DNA of 64,000 nt from Thermogemmatispora sp042408735 (GTDB lineage Bacteria; Chloroflexota; Ktedonobacteria; Ktedonobacterales; Ktedonobacteraceae), in assembly GCF_042408735.1 (NCBI RefSeq), contig NZ_JBHOQV010000047.1, positions 62,001-126,000 of the forward strand, given 5' to 3'. The first letter of the stretch is position 1, and every line of letters starts with the position of its first letter. Below the pieces are notes generated by a model. The model saw only the letters and a program-made list of their open reading frames with translations. It ran no database searches and was not told the origin of the DNA. Made by a program: the position numbers and the translations under genes. Below are positions 28,758 to 39,994 of the stretch, in pieces.

Positions 28758-30122
28758 ATGAATAAGCTGTCCGATTGCCAACAACGACAAGTTTCCTGGC
28801 TGAAAATCGTAGCGCTGCTGATCCTGCTTCTGTTGTTGAGTGCCTGTGGGGAAGAAGCGGCCAGGGGACCTGGTGGAGGAGGGCAAATGGCGCAGGGTTC
28901 TGCCCCTCCTACCCTCTATGTGCTCGATGGTTTGCCCTCCAGTGGCAGCCAGCGTCTGCTGGTCTTCCAGCCGAGCAGCGGAGGCTCCATCAATGCGCGA
29001 ATCTTCCCGGCGGGCTTGTTAGGAAGCGATCGCAGGCATCTCTACCGCGCTCTTAGCCAGGGAGGGGAGACGACCATCGAGGTGACCGATCTGTCGACGG
29101 GAACCAGACTCCCTTCTTTGGTGATCCCCGGCTCCTATGCTACCACCGATGCTGGGACGGGGAAGTCGATGCTCTCGGGTGATGGGCGCTGGCTGGCTCT
29201 GCGCGATCTCAAGACGCCCACCGGCATGACTCACATTGTCCTCATCGATACTCGGGCCGCGAAAGTGGTCAAGACCATCGACCTCAAGGGCGATTTTGAT
29301 CTGGATGCCATCGCTCCCGAGGGCAATGCTCTCTATCTGCTGGAGTATCTTGATCGGGCGGCCTATCGCTACAATGTGCGTGTCTACGATCTGGCCGCTG
29401 GTCAGCTTGTTCCAGGGGCTATTGTTGATAAGAATGAGCCTGATGAGAAGATGCAGGGTCTGGCCCTGACGCGGCAGCTCTCGCTTGATGGGGAGGTGGC
29501 CTTTACGCTCTACATCAATCCCCAGACGAACAAGGCTTTTATCCATGTCTTGCCTCTGACCTACCGGACCGGTGTGCCGCTTGTGGCGCGGTGCCTGGAT
29601 CTGCCGACTGGCACCGGTCCGCAGGCCAGTGCCCTGCTGCATTTCTATATCCTCTTCCTGGGGCGCGACACCCAAACCGTCTACGCGGTCAATGCTGCTC
29701 TGGGTGTGGCCGCTCTCATCAGCCTGGCGCCCATGGCCCAGGGCGGCGTCACGGCTCTCCGTGAACCCTGGACGACTAGCTTCCATCCTTCTCTGCCGCG
29801 TCTCCCCGCCGATGCGGCAGCCATGCAACGGCAGCTTGCTAACGGAGCCGTGGCCTCCCTGCAGCAGACGCGCCTCTACGTCGTGGGTCTGCGCGGCATC
29901 TGGGTTTTTAGCCTGCCTGGGCTAGAGTTGCTGACAGTCTATCTGCCCCAGAGCGTCTTTACTGGGCTGGAGCTAGAGATTGGGCAAGGACGCCTCTATG
30001 CAGTCGGCCCAACGGAGGGTATCATTCCTATCGATAGCGCCAGCGGCATGGCGGAGCGCCCGCTGCCGGTGCCCGCGCGAGCACCGTGGGGCATTGGCTG
30101 GCTGGGCGCCTCCCAGCCATAA
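28758..30122 (+). CDS. Lipoprotein with beta-propeller-like repeats
   Basis: 454 residues with a lipoprotein signal: charged start, hydrophobic run IVALLILLLLLSAC and the lipobox Cys near residue 31, so it is anchored outside the cytoplasmic membrane. The remainder (PTLYVLDGLPSSG, RLYAVGPTEGIIPIDSASG and similar) looks like a WD40/YVTN-type propeller of seven or so irregular blades with many Tyr/Val strands. ATG 28758 with GAGGGAGAGAAGG upstream. It lies 174 bases before a two-component system and may be linked to it as a sensor accessory, but separate promoters are possible. Exact function unknown. Confidence 0.75.
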   Translation: MNKLSDCQQRQVSWLKIVALLILLLLLSACGEEAARGPGGGGQMAQGSAPPTLYVLDGLPSSGSQRLLVFQPSSGGSINARIFPAGLLGSDRRHLYRALSQGGETTIEVTDLSTGTRLPSLVIPGSYATTDAGTGKSMLSGDGRWLALRDLKTPTGMTHIVLIDTRAAKVVKTIDLKGDFDLDAIAPEGNALYLLEYLDRAAYRYNVRVYDLAAGQLVPGAIVDKNEPDEKMQGLALTRQLSLDGEVAFTLYINPQTNKAFIHVLPLTYRTGVPLVARCLDLPTGTGPQASALLHFYILFLGRDTQTVYAVNAALGVAALISLAPMAQGGVTALREPWTTSFHPSLPRLPADAAAMQRQLANGAVASLQQTRLYVVGLRGIWVFSLPGLELLTVYLPQSVFTGLELEIGQGRLYAVGPTEGIIPIDSASGMAERPLPVPARAPWGIGWLGASQP

Positions 30123-30296
30123 GGGGTAAGAAATAAAAAAGAGGAAAAGAAGAACGGAGAAAGGGGCCGGAGGGCCGGCCAGCCTGTCCGATCGGTTGAG
30201 CCTGCTTGACCAGGACAGACGGCAGGCTGAAAGGCCTCCCTCCTGCCCTGGCTCGCGGAGAAGCGACTGTCTTCTTTGCCAGGCACGGGACGAGCC

Positions 30297-30995
30297 ATGA
30301 AAGCCCATATCCTGATCGTTGACGACGATAGCCGGCTGGTGAATACTCTTCGACGCAGCCTGACCTACGAGGGCTTCCAGGTCTCGATGGCCAGCGATGG
30401 TGAAACGGCTCTGGCCGCGGTGCGCGCCTCTGCCCCTGATCTGATTATCCTCGATATTATGCTTCCTGGCCTGGATGGCCTGCAGGTCTGTCGCCGCCTG
30501 CGGGAGGCCAGAGACCGCGTTGCCATTTTGATGCTCACTGCCCGCGATGCGGTCCCCGACCGGGTCCGGGGTCTGGAACTGGGCGCCGATGACTATCTGG
30601 TGAAGCCCTTTGCCCTGGAGGAGCTGCTGGCGCGTGTTCGGGCCCTGCTGCGGCGCTCCTCGCCCGGGACCGCCCAAGCCGCTATCAGCCAGGAGATCCT
30701 GCACTTCGCCGACCTGGAGCTGGATACGGCCACGCGCCAGGCCCGGCGCGGTGCGCGCTTGATCGAGCTGAGCACCACTGAGTACGAACTCCTGCTGCTG
30801 TTCATGCGTCATCCACGTGTTGTTCTGACACGCGCATTTCTGATGGAACAGGTCTGGGGCTACGATTTCGAGGGCAGCCCAAACATTCTGGAGGTCTATG
30901 TAGGGCGCCTGCGCAGTAAGCTGGAGCAGCAGGGGGAGCGGCGTCTGATTCAGACGGTCCGTGGGGCTGGCTATGTTCTGCGTCTTCAGGACTGA
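30297..30995 (+). CDS. OmpR-family response regulator
   Basis: 232 residues. Receiver domain: ILIVDDDSRLV acidic pair, phospho-acceptor Asp in DLIILDIMLPGLDG, conserved Thr in MLTARD and Lys in DDYLVKPFALEELLAR. The C-terminal winged helix (LSTTEYELLLLFMRHP, GSPNILEVYVGRLRSKLE, RTVRGAGYVL-like end) binds DNA. ATG 30297 is preferred on homology although its ribosome site is weak. Followed by the cognate histidine kinase gene 20 bases downstream and then by a COG4705 membrane protein that may be its target. Confidence 0.95.
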   Translation: MKAHILIVDDDSRLVNTLRRSLTYEGFQVSMASDGETALAAVRASAPDLIILDIMLPGLDGLQVCRRLREARDRVAILMLTARDAVPDRVRGLELGADDYLVKPFALEELLARVRALLRRSSPGTAQAAISQEILHFADLELDTATRQARRGARLIELSTTEYELLLLFMRHPRVVLTRAFLMEQVWGYDFEGSPNILEVYVGRLRSKLEQQGERRLIQTVRGAGYVLRLQD

Positions 30996-31015
30996 CAAGG
31001 GGGGAAGAGTATGCC

Positions 31016-32620
31016 ATGCGGGCTATGGCGCTGGTGAAGGCGCTGCCGCTGCCGGCGCGCCTGACGGCTGTCTACACTCTGCTGCTGGCTCTGGCGCTGG
31101 GGGCTTTTGGTCTGCCAGTCTATCTGCAGGCCGAGCGTACGGCCTATCAGGGCCTGGATGATCTGCTGCGCACTCGGGCCGAGAGCGTTCGCTTCGGTAA
31201 GAGCTTCCTGGCTGCTTTCTGTGACCCGGCGGCATCAGGGGCCTGGCCGCAACAGTTGCCGGTGCTGCTCAATGGGGTCGATGCTGCTGAAGGAGGGGTC
31301 TCGATTGAGGTGTTGACCGCCAGCGGACAGTTGCTGGCCACGACGGCGGGTTCTGCCAGCGGTACCGATCCGCAGCGGCAGTCGATCTATCTTGATCCAA
31401 GCAGCGCGACACCCTGGCCTCAGCCGGTCCCCTGGGATGCCTCGGCTCTGCGGCAGATGGTTGAGAGGAGCCGTCAACTCCAATGGAGCGGGACCGCGGA
31501 GCCGCCAGGTATCTTTACGACCGTTGGCTATGGCGGCCTGCGTATCCGAGTCTATACCCTGATCAGTGAGCCGCTCTGTGTGGGGGATGCGCCTCATGTC
31601 ATTCAGACGGCGCGCTCGGTGCAGGATATCGAACGGGGGCTAAGCTGGCTGCGTACGGCGCTCTTGGGAGGGGGAACGCTGACGCTTCTGCTGGCGATGG
31701 CTGGGGGCTGGCTGCTCTCACGGGGCCTGCTGAGGACGGTGCAGCGTCTGACTCTGACGGCGCGGCAGATTAAGGAGAGCTGCGATTTCAGCCGGCGGCT
31801 GGCTCTCCAAAGAGGCGAAGCAGCAGGAAGCAGGGAGCTAGAGGAGCTGGCCCATACGTTGGATAGTATGCTGGCTGCGCTGGAGGAGACCTATCGCGCG
31901 CAGCAGCGCTTTATTGCCGATGCCTCTCATGAGCTACGTGCCCCCATTACTTCGATTCGCTGCAATCTAGATCTACTGATGCGTGCGCCGGATCTGCCGG
32001 CTGGCGAGGCGCAGGCAGCTCTTGAAGATGCCCGGGCCGAAGCTCAGCGCATGGGGCGTTTGATCAACGATCTGCTCCTTCTGGCGCGCAGCGATGAGCA
32101 GCGGCGGCTCTCCTCGCCTCGCGGGGCACCGGCCCTGGTTCACCTGGACGACCTGCTGCTGGAGGTCTTTCGTCAATACCGGCGCCTTTTGCCCTCTCTG
32201 CAGACTGAGAGCGGCGCGCAGCGGGAAGAGGGTCCGCGCCTGGTCTTGCTGCAAACGATGCCGGTCCAGGTCTACGGCGATGCTGATGCCCTCAAGCAGG
32301 CCCTGGTCGCCTTGTTGGATAATGCTCTCAAGTATACGCCGACGGAGGGCGTGGTGACGCTGGCCCTCTCCGTCTCCGGGGGGGAGGCGCTCCTCAGTGT
32401 GAACGATACAGGGATCGGCATCGCCCCCGAGGACCTACCTTTTATCTTCGAGCGTTTCTATCGGGCCGATCGGGTTCGCAGCCGCGAGCCTGGCGGCAGC
32501 GGCCTCGGACTGGCGATTGTGCGCAGCATTGTGCAGGCTCATGGCGGCAGTGTTGACGTCGAGAGCAGGCCGGGTCAGGGCAGTACCTTTACGATCAGGC
32601 TGCCACTGGCGGAGGTATAG
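31016..32620 (+). CDS. Sensor histidine kinase
   Basis: 534 residues. First membrane span near 18-38, an extracytoplasmic sensor domain of about 170 residues, second span near 215-235, then HAMP-like linker, dimerisation/phosphorylation helix with the H-box (FIADASHELRAPITSIRCNL), N-box (ALLDNALKYTP), G1 (VNDTGIGIAPEDLP), F-box (FIFERFYRADR) and G2 (GGSGLGLAIV). All catalytic motifs are intact. It probably phosphorylates the regulator encoded just upstream. ATG 31016 follows AAGGGGGGAAG; an out-of-frame ATG sits at 31011. Signal unknown. Confidence 0.95.
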   Translation: MRAMALVKALPLPARLTAVYTLLLALALGAFGLPVYLQAERTAYQGLDDLLRTRAESVRFGKSFLAAFCDPAASGAWPQQLPVLLNGVDAAEGGVSIEVLTASGQLLATTAGSASGTDPQRQSIYLDPSSATPWPQPVPWDASALRQMVERSRQLQWSGTAEPPGIFTTVGYGGLRIRVYTLISEPLCVGDAPHVIQTARSVQDIERGLSWLRTALLGGGTLTLLLAMAGGWLLSRGLLRTVQRLTLTARQIKESCDFSRRLALQRGEAAGSRELEELAHTLDSMLAALEETYRAQQRFIADASHELRAPITSIRCNLDLLMRAPDLPAGEAQAALEDARAEAQRMGRLINDLLLLARSDEQRRLSSPRGAPALVHLDDLLLEVFRQYRRLLPSLQTESGAQREEGPRLVLLQTMPVQVYGDADALKQALVALLDNALKYTPTEGVVTLALSVSGGEALLSVNDTGIGIAPEDLPFIFERFYRADRVRSREPGGSGLGLAIVRSIVQAHGGSVDVESRPGQGSTFTIRLPLAEV

Positions 32621-32940
32621 TCTGATCTGGCCTGACTGCAGGTCCAGGGGTTGGCCTCCTTTTTTCCTCTGGCGGTGGCCAAGACGCTTTCTCCATCGTT
32701 GAGCCAGACGATGGCAGGCAGAGACGGGGTAGGCTGAGGTAAAGCATGGCTGCTCTGTCCGAGCAGACAGGTGTTTGCTGATCCCGCTCTGCTGTCTTGC
32801 CTTATTATTCCGCACGGAGGGAGAGATTTGTCCAATGCCATCTCTTACTGTTGTTGTGATGGCCTCTGTTGCCGGAGCGGCGGCGAAGAGCCTGCTGTGC
32901 TCGAGCCAGATGCTGCTGAACGGGCGTGAGGAGGGGAACA

Positions 32941-33774
32941 ATGCCTGAGATGACACCTTCCTCCCCACCGGCAGCCGGGGCCGCCGCTCAGCGCTCCCCT
33001 TTCTTCTCGCCTCAGCAGCTCCAGCCATTGCTGGTCAAGGTTCCGGAGATCACTGTCTATTTCTGGATCATCAAGCTGCTGACAACGGCTCTGGGAGAAT
33101 CGACCTCGGATTTTCTGGTCTACCAGATTAATCCCTATGTCGCGGTGGGGTTAGGCTGCTTTGGGCTGGTGGCGGCCTTGATCTTGCAGCTCTCGCTGCG
33201 GCGCTATCTCGCCTGGGTCTACTGGCTGGCGGCCCTGATGGTGGCGGTCTTTGGCACGATGGCCGCCGATGTAATGCACGTTGTCCTTGGTATCTCGTAT
33301 GTTGTCTCGACCGTCTTCTTCGCGGCGGCTCTGGCGGTGATCTTCGTGGTCTGGTACCTGTGCGAACACACGCTCTCGATTCACAGCGTCTATCGCGGGC
33401 GCCGCGAGCTGTTTTACTGGGCGGTGGTGATCGCCACCTTTGCCCTGGGGACAGCCGCCGGCGATCTGACGGCGGCTACCCTGAATCTCGGTTACTTTCC
33501 CTCGATTCTGCTCTTCACCGTTCTTTTTGCCCTGCCCGCCCTGGCGTACTGGCTGCTGGGCTTCAATGCCATTGCGGCCTTCTGGTGGGCTTATATTGTA
33601 ACCAGGCCACTGGGAGCTTCGATTGCCGACTGGCTCGGTAAGCCTTATCTGGGTGGCCTGGGACTGGGCGATGGCAAGGTCTCGCTGGTCTTGCTGATTC
33701 TGCTGGTCCTCTTTGTGGCCTACTTAAGTCTCACGCGCCGCGATGTCCAGCGGCGTCCGCCTGAGCCGCACTGA
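32941..33774 (+). CDS. COG4705-type multi-span membrane protein
   Basis: 277 residues with about eight hydrophobic spans. The sequence matches the pattern I know for COG4705 uncharacterised membrane proteins: VPEITVYFWIIKLLTTALGE, STSDFLV, FGTMAADVMHV, WYLCEHTLSIHSV, RRELFYWAVV and FALGTAAGD. Many fixed acidic and His residues in the membrane suggest ion transport, but the function is unknown. ATG 32941 with GAGGAGGGG directly upstream. It follows the two-component pair on the same strand after 320 bases, in which I see no gene; frequent clustering with sensors would fit a regulated transporter. Confidence 0.8.
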   Translation: MPEMTPSSPPAAGAAAQRSPFFSPQQLQPLLVKVPEITVYFWIIKLLTTALGESTSDFLVYQINPYVAVGLGCFGLVAALILQLSLRRYLAWVYWLAALMVAVFGTMAADVMHVVLGISYVVSTVFFAAALAVIFVVWYLCEHTLSIHSVYRGRRELFYWAVVIATFALGTAAGDLTAATLNLGYFPSILLFTVLFALPALAYWLLGFNAIAAFWWAYIVTRPLGASIADWLGKPYLGGLGLGDGKVSLVLLILLVLFVAYLSLTRRDVQRRPPEPH

Positions 33775-35062
33775 GTGTCGATCGGGGAACCTGGGTCAGC
33801 AAGGTCTGCAGGACGGCCCAGCTATCTCGGCAACGGATGGCGGGTCGCCTTCTGGCTTTTTCTCTTCTGGGCCAGCTCGGCGGCTCGCCCTTAACAGGGG
33901 AGATTGCGGGCCCAGCCTCGGGCCAAGCCCCTCAGTAGTGGCGTCGAGCGTGCTAAGGTAAGGTAGTGGCCGCAGGCTCCATCTGATAGAGATGCTGCTG
34001 GAGAGAGACAGACCTGTTCTGTTGCCTGCTCTGGCCCGTACTGGCTGGGGACTATGGTCGGCGGCGGGAGATGATCTGCTGCAGTGCTGCCAGGCACGTG
34101 CTCTGGCAAACCGTGTATATTACGTGGTGATCGTTAAGGCTTGTCCTGAATAAGAACAAGCAGTTTGTACATCACCAACCTGTGCGTGCAAGGGTGGCCC
34201 CAAGGTCTGCGAGCAATGTGGAGCGACGGCGTAGAGCCGGTGGCTCAAGCTCTGGCTGCCGTAAGCGTGGGAAGCAGGCCCTGCATATCCTGTCCTGTCA
34301 GGGTGAGAGAGATGCCTTCATTTAGCTTTTCCATCCAGGCGAGGCGCAGGTAAGCCTCTTCCTTAGCGATCATATACGTCCCCAACTCTCGCAGTGGCCT
34401 GAATAGGCGCGATTTATCTTCATAATTGTAAATCCTCAAAATCGCGCCAGAATTCTAGGGTTCGGCATAGCCGCCAACCCTGGCTCAGAGGGCGTCATCG
34501 AGGTTGAAGTCGTTGGCGAGGCTGGCAAGGCTCATCTGGTGGCTGCTGGCCAGCTTGCATGCACGCTCGATGCAGAGCGGATGGGGCCTTTCCTGGCCAC
34601 TGTCGGCGTAGACCCTAGAGAACTGGACGTAGTAGAGGCCCTGGGTAGCCTCGCTGTCCTGTTATAGCTGGGGGCGGGCGGCTCGCAGTACCAGGTGGCG
34701 GTTTGGAAGGAAGTGTCCGCGCTGGCGCGGGAGGCTGCCCTGGTAGGCCATGTAGGCCATGCCGATGGTGAGTGATCAGGCCGGGATCCTGCGGTCCCTT
34801 GCCCAAGGCGATGATTTCGAAGAGGTGACCAGGGGCAGCGATCAGATCGAGGCGAGCGAGGGCCGGGCGGCCCGGCATCTGGTGGGTGTAAGCGAGCCAG
34901 AGCGTTGCGCGACCAGCCGCGGCGTGAGAGCCTCAACTGACTGAGTAGCGGCGAGCCGGGCCATTCCCCCTCTTCCATGATGCCCCAGGTGGCAGAACCG
35001 GGGCCAGCCGAGGCTGGCTGACATCTCCCGCTGCTTGACCCGGAAGGAGCGGTTTAGCGCCC
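33775..35062. other. Gene-poor stretch with decayed coding remnants
   Basis: No intact gene is supported. Minus-strand fragments look like old coding sequence: 34439-34245 (RLFRPLRELGTYMIAKEEAYL, 64 codons) and about 34655-34486 (EATQGLYYVQFSRVYADSG... ending NLDDAL-stop), the latter preceded by an in-frame stop. A 10-bp inverted repeat GGCGCGATTT (34406-34415)/AAATCGCGCC (34439-34448) flanks the start of the first fragment. No family was recognised. Confidence 0.4.
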
Positions 35063-35091
35063 TTGTCAGTCGGGGCCGGCTTCGCTACAAT
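35063..35091 (+). promoter_or_regulatory. Promoter of the biotin operon
   Basis: TTGTCA (35063-35068), 17-base spacer, TACAAT (35086-35091). The expected transcript start near 35098 leaves a leader of about 90 bases before bioF. No BirA-type operator palindrome was recognised. Confidence 0.6.
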
Positions 35092-35188
35092 AGGGCCAGA
35101 CTCAGCATCTCGCCGGACCGCTTCCCCCGATTCCAGCAGCCGGCGAGGTCAGCGAGTTGCCATCACGTCAACAGAGGAAACGCCCGGA

Positions 35189-36394
<1,206 letters not shown>

Positions 36395-36570
36395 GGCGCA
36401 AGGTCTGTGGCTCGCCAGAAGAGCACAAGCACCAGAAAGCCGAGAAGCAAAGGCGGAACCCGCGGTCGGCGTGGCAAGGCAGCCTGGCAGGGGGAGAGCG
36501 AACGCACGCTCCAACCCTCTGGCGACAATGTGGAAAGGAAGGAGACATTGAGGAAGAGAAAGGAGATGCT

Positions 36571-37938
36571 ATGGCCTCTCGCGGCGAAAGCATTCGCTGG
36601 CAGAATCTCGACAAGAGCGTCCTCTGGCACCCATTCACCCAACAAAGCGACTGGGAGGCGGAGCCGCAACTTGTCATCGAGCGCGCCGATGGCTGCTATC
36701 TCATCGACAGCGAGAACAATCCCTATCTTGACGGAGTCTCATCGCTGTGGGTCAACATCCACGGACATCGCCACCCGACCATTGATCAGGCCATTCGCGA
36801 ACAGCTAGAGCGGGTGGCCCACACGACCTTCCTTGGCCTGACGCACCCGCCCGGCATTGAACTGGCGCAGCGACTGGTCGATCTGGCGCCGGGCCGCCTG
36901 CAGCGCGTCTTTTACTCCGATACAGGCGCGGCCGCCGTTGAAATCGCCCTCAAGATGGCCGTCCAATACTGGCAGCAATGTCCCTCGCCTCAGCCGCAAC
37001 GGACCAAATTTTTTGCCCTGCACAGCGCCTATCATGGCGACACTGTCGGCGCCATGAGCGTCGGCGGCATCGAGATGTATCGCCGCTCCTATCTACCGCT
37101 GCTCTTTCCCCATGTTGAGGCACGCAGCGCCTACTGCTACCGCTGCCATCTGCAGAAGACCTATCCCTCATGTCAGATGGCCTGCCTGGAAGAGGTTGAG
37201 CGTGTCATCAGCACCCATGCCCATGAACTGGCAGCGGTTATCATGGAGCCGCTGGTTCAGGCGGCGGCTGGCATCTATGTCTATCCCAAGGGCTACACGC
37301 GCGCCGTCTGGGAGATCGCCAAGCGCCACGGCCTCCTCTTCATCGCCGATGAAGTGGCTACCGGTTTTGGGCGCACGGGCAAGATGTTTGCCTGTGAGCA
37401 CGAGGGCATCGAACCCGATCTGATGGCCATTGGCAAGGGCTTGACCGGCGGCTACCTGCCGCTGGCGGCCACTCTGGCCACAGAAGAGATCTATTGTGCC
37501 TTCCTGGGTCCTGGGCGGACCTTTTTCCATGGTCACACCTACACCGGCAATCCCCTGGCCTGTGCGGCAGCTCTGGCCAACCTGAAAGTCTTTGAAGAGG
37601 AGGAGACTCTCCAGCGCCTGGAGCTGCGCATCGCCCTGATGGAGGAATGGCTACGTTCCTTCGAGTCCTTGCCGATTGTAGGCGACATTCGCCAGTGTGG
37701 CTTCATGGTTGGCATCGAGCTGGTAGAGGACAAGAAGACCAGGAAGCCCTTTCCGCCCGAGCAGCGCGTGGCCGTGCGCGTCATCAAAGAGGCGCGCAAG
37801 CGTGGGCTGATCCTGCGTCCGCTGGGTGATGTCCTGGTGATCATGCCGCCCCTGGCGATTTCCCATCCGGAGCTGGTGCGTTTGCTGGATATTACTTATG
37901 CTGCCATTGAAAAAGTTGCGGAGGAGGTGCTCCCATGA
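36571..37938 (+). CDS. bioA: Adenosylmethionine-8-amino-7-oxononanoate aminotransferase
   Basis: 455-residue class III aminotransferase using SAM (or Lys in some lineages) to make 7,8-diaminopelargonate. Typical stretches: LWHPFTQQSDW near the start, VFYSDTGAAAVEIALKMA, HSAYHGDTVGAMSVGG, LLFIADEVATGFGRTGKMFA, and the PLP Lys in DLMAIGKGLTGGYLPLAATL. A Cys-rich segment (AYCYRCHLQKTYPSCQMAC) lies mid-protein, as in BioA of many non-enteric bacteria. ATG 36571 with AAAGGAG. The 176-base gap after bioF shows no gene I trust. Overlaps bioD by four bases. Confidence 0.95.
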   Translation: MASRGESIRWQNLDKSVLWHPFTQQSDWEAEPQLVIERADGCYLIDSENNPYLDGVSSLWVNIHGHRHPTIDQAIREQLERVAHTTFLGLTHPPGIELAQRLVDLAPGRLQRVFYSDTGAAAVEIALKMAVQYWQQCPSPQPQRTKFFALHSAYHGDTVGAMSVGGIEMYRRSYLPLLFPHVEARSAYCYRCHLQKTYPSCQMACLEEVERVISTHAHELAAVIMEPLVQAAAGIYVYPKGYTRAVWEIAKRHGLLFIADEVATGFGRTGKMFACEHEGIEPDLMAIGKGLTGGYLPLAATLATEEIYCAFLGPGRTFFHGHTYTGNPLACAAALANLKVFEEEETLQRLELRIALMEEWLRSFESLPIVGDIRQCGFMVGIELVEDKKTRKPFPPEQRVAVRVIKEARKRGLILRPLGDVLVIMPPLAISHPELVRLLDITYAAIEKVAEEVLP

Positions 37939-38729
37939 AATGGGCCTGCTTTGTGACGGGAACTGATACCGGTGTGGGAAAAACCGTAGTGACGGCGGCT
38001 CTGGCGGTGGCCCTGAGACAGCGGGGATTGCGCGTCGGGGTCATGAAGCCGGCGGAGACCGATTGCCCTCTGGAGCAGGGGCGTGAGGGTGCGCATGATG
38101 CCCAGCTATTGCAGCGGGCGGCGCGCTGTCTGGCCCCGCTAGAGCTGGTGGTTCCCTATGCCTTGCCGTTGCCGCTGGCGCCGGCGCTCTCGGCAGAAGA
38201 GGCCGGCGTCACTATCGAGCCTGGCGAGATCGTGCGCTGCTACCGTCGGCTGCTGGCCACGCACGACGTGGTCCTTGTCGAGGGGGCTGGTGGCCTGCTG
38301 GTGCCTTTGACGGCACAGCAGACGATGCTTGATCTGGCCGTGACCCTGAGACTGCCGCTGCTGGTGGTGGCGCGCAACGTTCTTGGCGTCATCAATCATA
38401 CCTGCCTGACTGTCGCCGTGGCCAGCCAGCGCGCGCGCGTCCTGGGCGTTGTCCTCAACCATCCGGCTCCCCCCGACGAGAGCGACCCGGCGGTGCGCAG
38501 CAACGCGGCAGCGCTGCGGCGCTGGTGCCCGGTGCCGCTCTATGGTCCCGCGCCCTATCTCACCGACCTCGACGAGGAGGCGCTTGCCGTGCTGGGCCAG
38601 CAGCTGCTGAGCGCGGAGCTGCTGGAAGGGATGGCCCTCGACGTGGCCGAGGGCTTCGATGCGCCGGCGGCGGCCTCGACTGATGAGGAGGGCATTCCGA
38701 CCGAGCCGCTCAATGAGGCGGGTGCCTGA
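37935..38729 (+). CDS. bioD: Dethiobiotin synthetase
   Basis: 264 residues, ATP-dependent carboxylase that closes the ureido ring of dethiobiotin. P-loop FVTGTDTGVGKTVVTAAL at residues 7-24, substrate site MKPAETDCP, second signature VLVEGAGGLLVPLT, and VARNVLGVINHTCLT. Its start overlaps the bioA stop (ATGA), so it is coupled. The C-terminal 30 residues (after LLEGMALDVAEGF) are an extra acidic tail beyond the usual BioD end. Confidence 0.95.
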   Translation: MKWACFVTGTDTGVGKTVVTAALAVALRQRGLRVGVMKPAETDCPLEQGREGAHDAQLLQRAARCLAPLELVVPYALPLPLAPALSAEEAGVTIEPGEIVRCYRRLLATHDVVLVEGAGGLLVPLTAQQTMLDLAVTLRLPLLVVARNVLGVINHTCLTVAVASQRARVLGVVLNHPAPPDESDPAVRSNAAALRRWCPVPLYGPAPYLTDLDEEALAVLGQQLLSAELLEGMALDVAEGFDAPAAASTDEEGIPTEPLNEAGA

Positions 38730-38771
38730 TCTTGATCACCGGCAAGCAATCTGAGAAGGAAGCGACGACAC

Positions 38772-39818
38772 ATGCAGGTTGATTTTCAATGTCTGGCCGA
38801 CAAGGCTATGAGGGGCGAGATCCTCACGCGCGAGGAGTGCCTCGCTGTGTTGACATGTCCTGATGAGCGCGTATTAGAGCTGCTGGCCGCCACCTATCGT
38901 GTGCGCCTGGCCTTCTGCGGCAGGCGCGTCCATCTCCACATGCTGATCAATGCTAAGAGCGGCATCTGTCCCGAGGACTGCCATTATTGCTCGCAGTCCA
39001 GTATTTCACGGGCGGCTATCGAGCGCTATCCGCTGGTGAGCCTGGAGCGCTTGTTGGAGGGAGCGCGCCGGGCCAAAGAGGCGCGCTGTCGGCGCTACTG
39101 CATTGTTATCAGTGGACGGGGGGCAAACAATCGCGAGATCGACTTTCTGGTGCGAGCGGTGCGCCGCATTAAAGAGGAGGTTGACATTGCTATCTGCTGC
39201 AGCGTCGGCCTGATCTCGGAGGAGAAGGCGCGCCGGCTCTATGAGGCAGGAGTGGAGCAGCTCAATCATAACTTGAATACCAGCGAGCGCTACTATGGGG
39301 CCATCTGCACAACGCATACCTATCAAGATCGCTGGGAGACACTGCAGGCGGCCCGCCGCGCAGGTTTGCATCTGTGCAGTGGGGCGATCTTTGGGCAGGG
39401 GGAGTCGCTTGAGGACATTGTTGATGTCGCTCTGGCTTTGCGCGAGCTGGAACCACAATCGATTCCGGTGAATTTCCTCTTACCCATCTCGGGCACCCCC
39501 CTGGAAAACACACGCTATCTGCGCCCTTATGACTGTCTGCGCATTCTCTGCCTGATGCGCCTGACCAATCCGAAGCAGGAAATTCGTGTTTCGGCGGGGC
39601 GTGAGGTGCATTTGCGTTCGTTACAGCCGCTGGCCTTGTATGCGGCCAATTCGGTCTTTGTTTCAGGGTATCTGACGACGCCGGGGCAGCACTACAAGGA
39701 GACCTGGCAGATGATTCACGACCTCGGGTTTGAGATCGAGGAGCATGCGCCTGAAGAGCCGGAAGAGGCCGCGCCGGCTCTGACGGGCGTCCAGGCTTTC
39801 GGGGGCGGTGAAGACTGA
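38772..39818 (+). CDS. bioB: Biotin synthase
   Basis: 348-residue radical SAM enzyme inserting sulfur into dethiobiotin. The [4Fe-4S] motif is GICPEDCHYCSQS (CxxxCxxC). Further family blocks: YNHNLNTSE-like VEQLNHNLNTSERYY, LCSGAIFGQGES, SIPVNFLLPISGTPLE, and IRVSAGREVHL with the Arg near the [2Fe-2S] cluster. ATG 38772 with GAGAAGGAAG upstream, 42 bases after bioD; last gene of the operon. The C-terminal 25 residues are Glu/Pro/Ala-rich and not part of the core. Confidence 0.95.
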   Translation: MQVDFQCLADKAMRGEILTREECLAVLTCPDERVLELLAATYRVRLAFCGRRVHLHMLINAKSGICPEDCHYCSQSSISRAAIERYPLVSLERLLEGARRAKEARCRRYCIVISGRGANNREIDFLVRAVRRIKEEVDIAICCSVGLISEEKARRLYEAGVEQLNHNLNTSERYYGAICTTHTYQDRWETLQAARRAGLHLCSGAIFGQGESLEDIVDVALALRELEPQSIPVNFLLPISGTPLENTRYLRPYDCLRILCLMRLTNPKQEIRVSAGREVHLRSLQPLALYAANSVFVSGYLTTPGQHYKETWQMIHDLGFEIEEHAPEEPEEAAPALTGVQAFGGGED

Positions 39819-39994
39819 GGGGGAGGCTGCGGCCTTGGATGGCCAGTCCAGGCTGAAAGGCGGAAGAAAAGGCCCTCGCTCCGTCGTGGCTTGATAGGGC
39901 GAGTGCCTTGTTTGGGCCTGGATCTTGCCCGCTGGCCCGATGAGCGGCGCTGGCTCTGGTCTGGCTCCCGGGCCTCCCCTTCGAGAGGTCAGGA

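Noticed and set aside
36407..36570. Basic short frame between bioF and bioA
   Set aside because: GTG start without a site, runs into bioA in another frame; looks like spacer.
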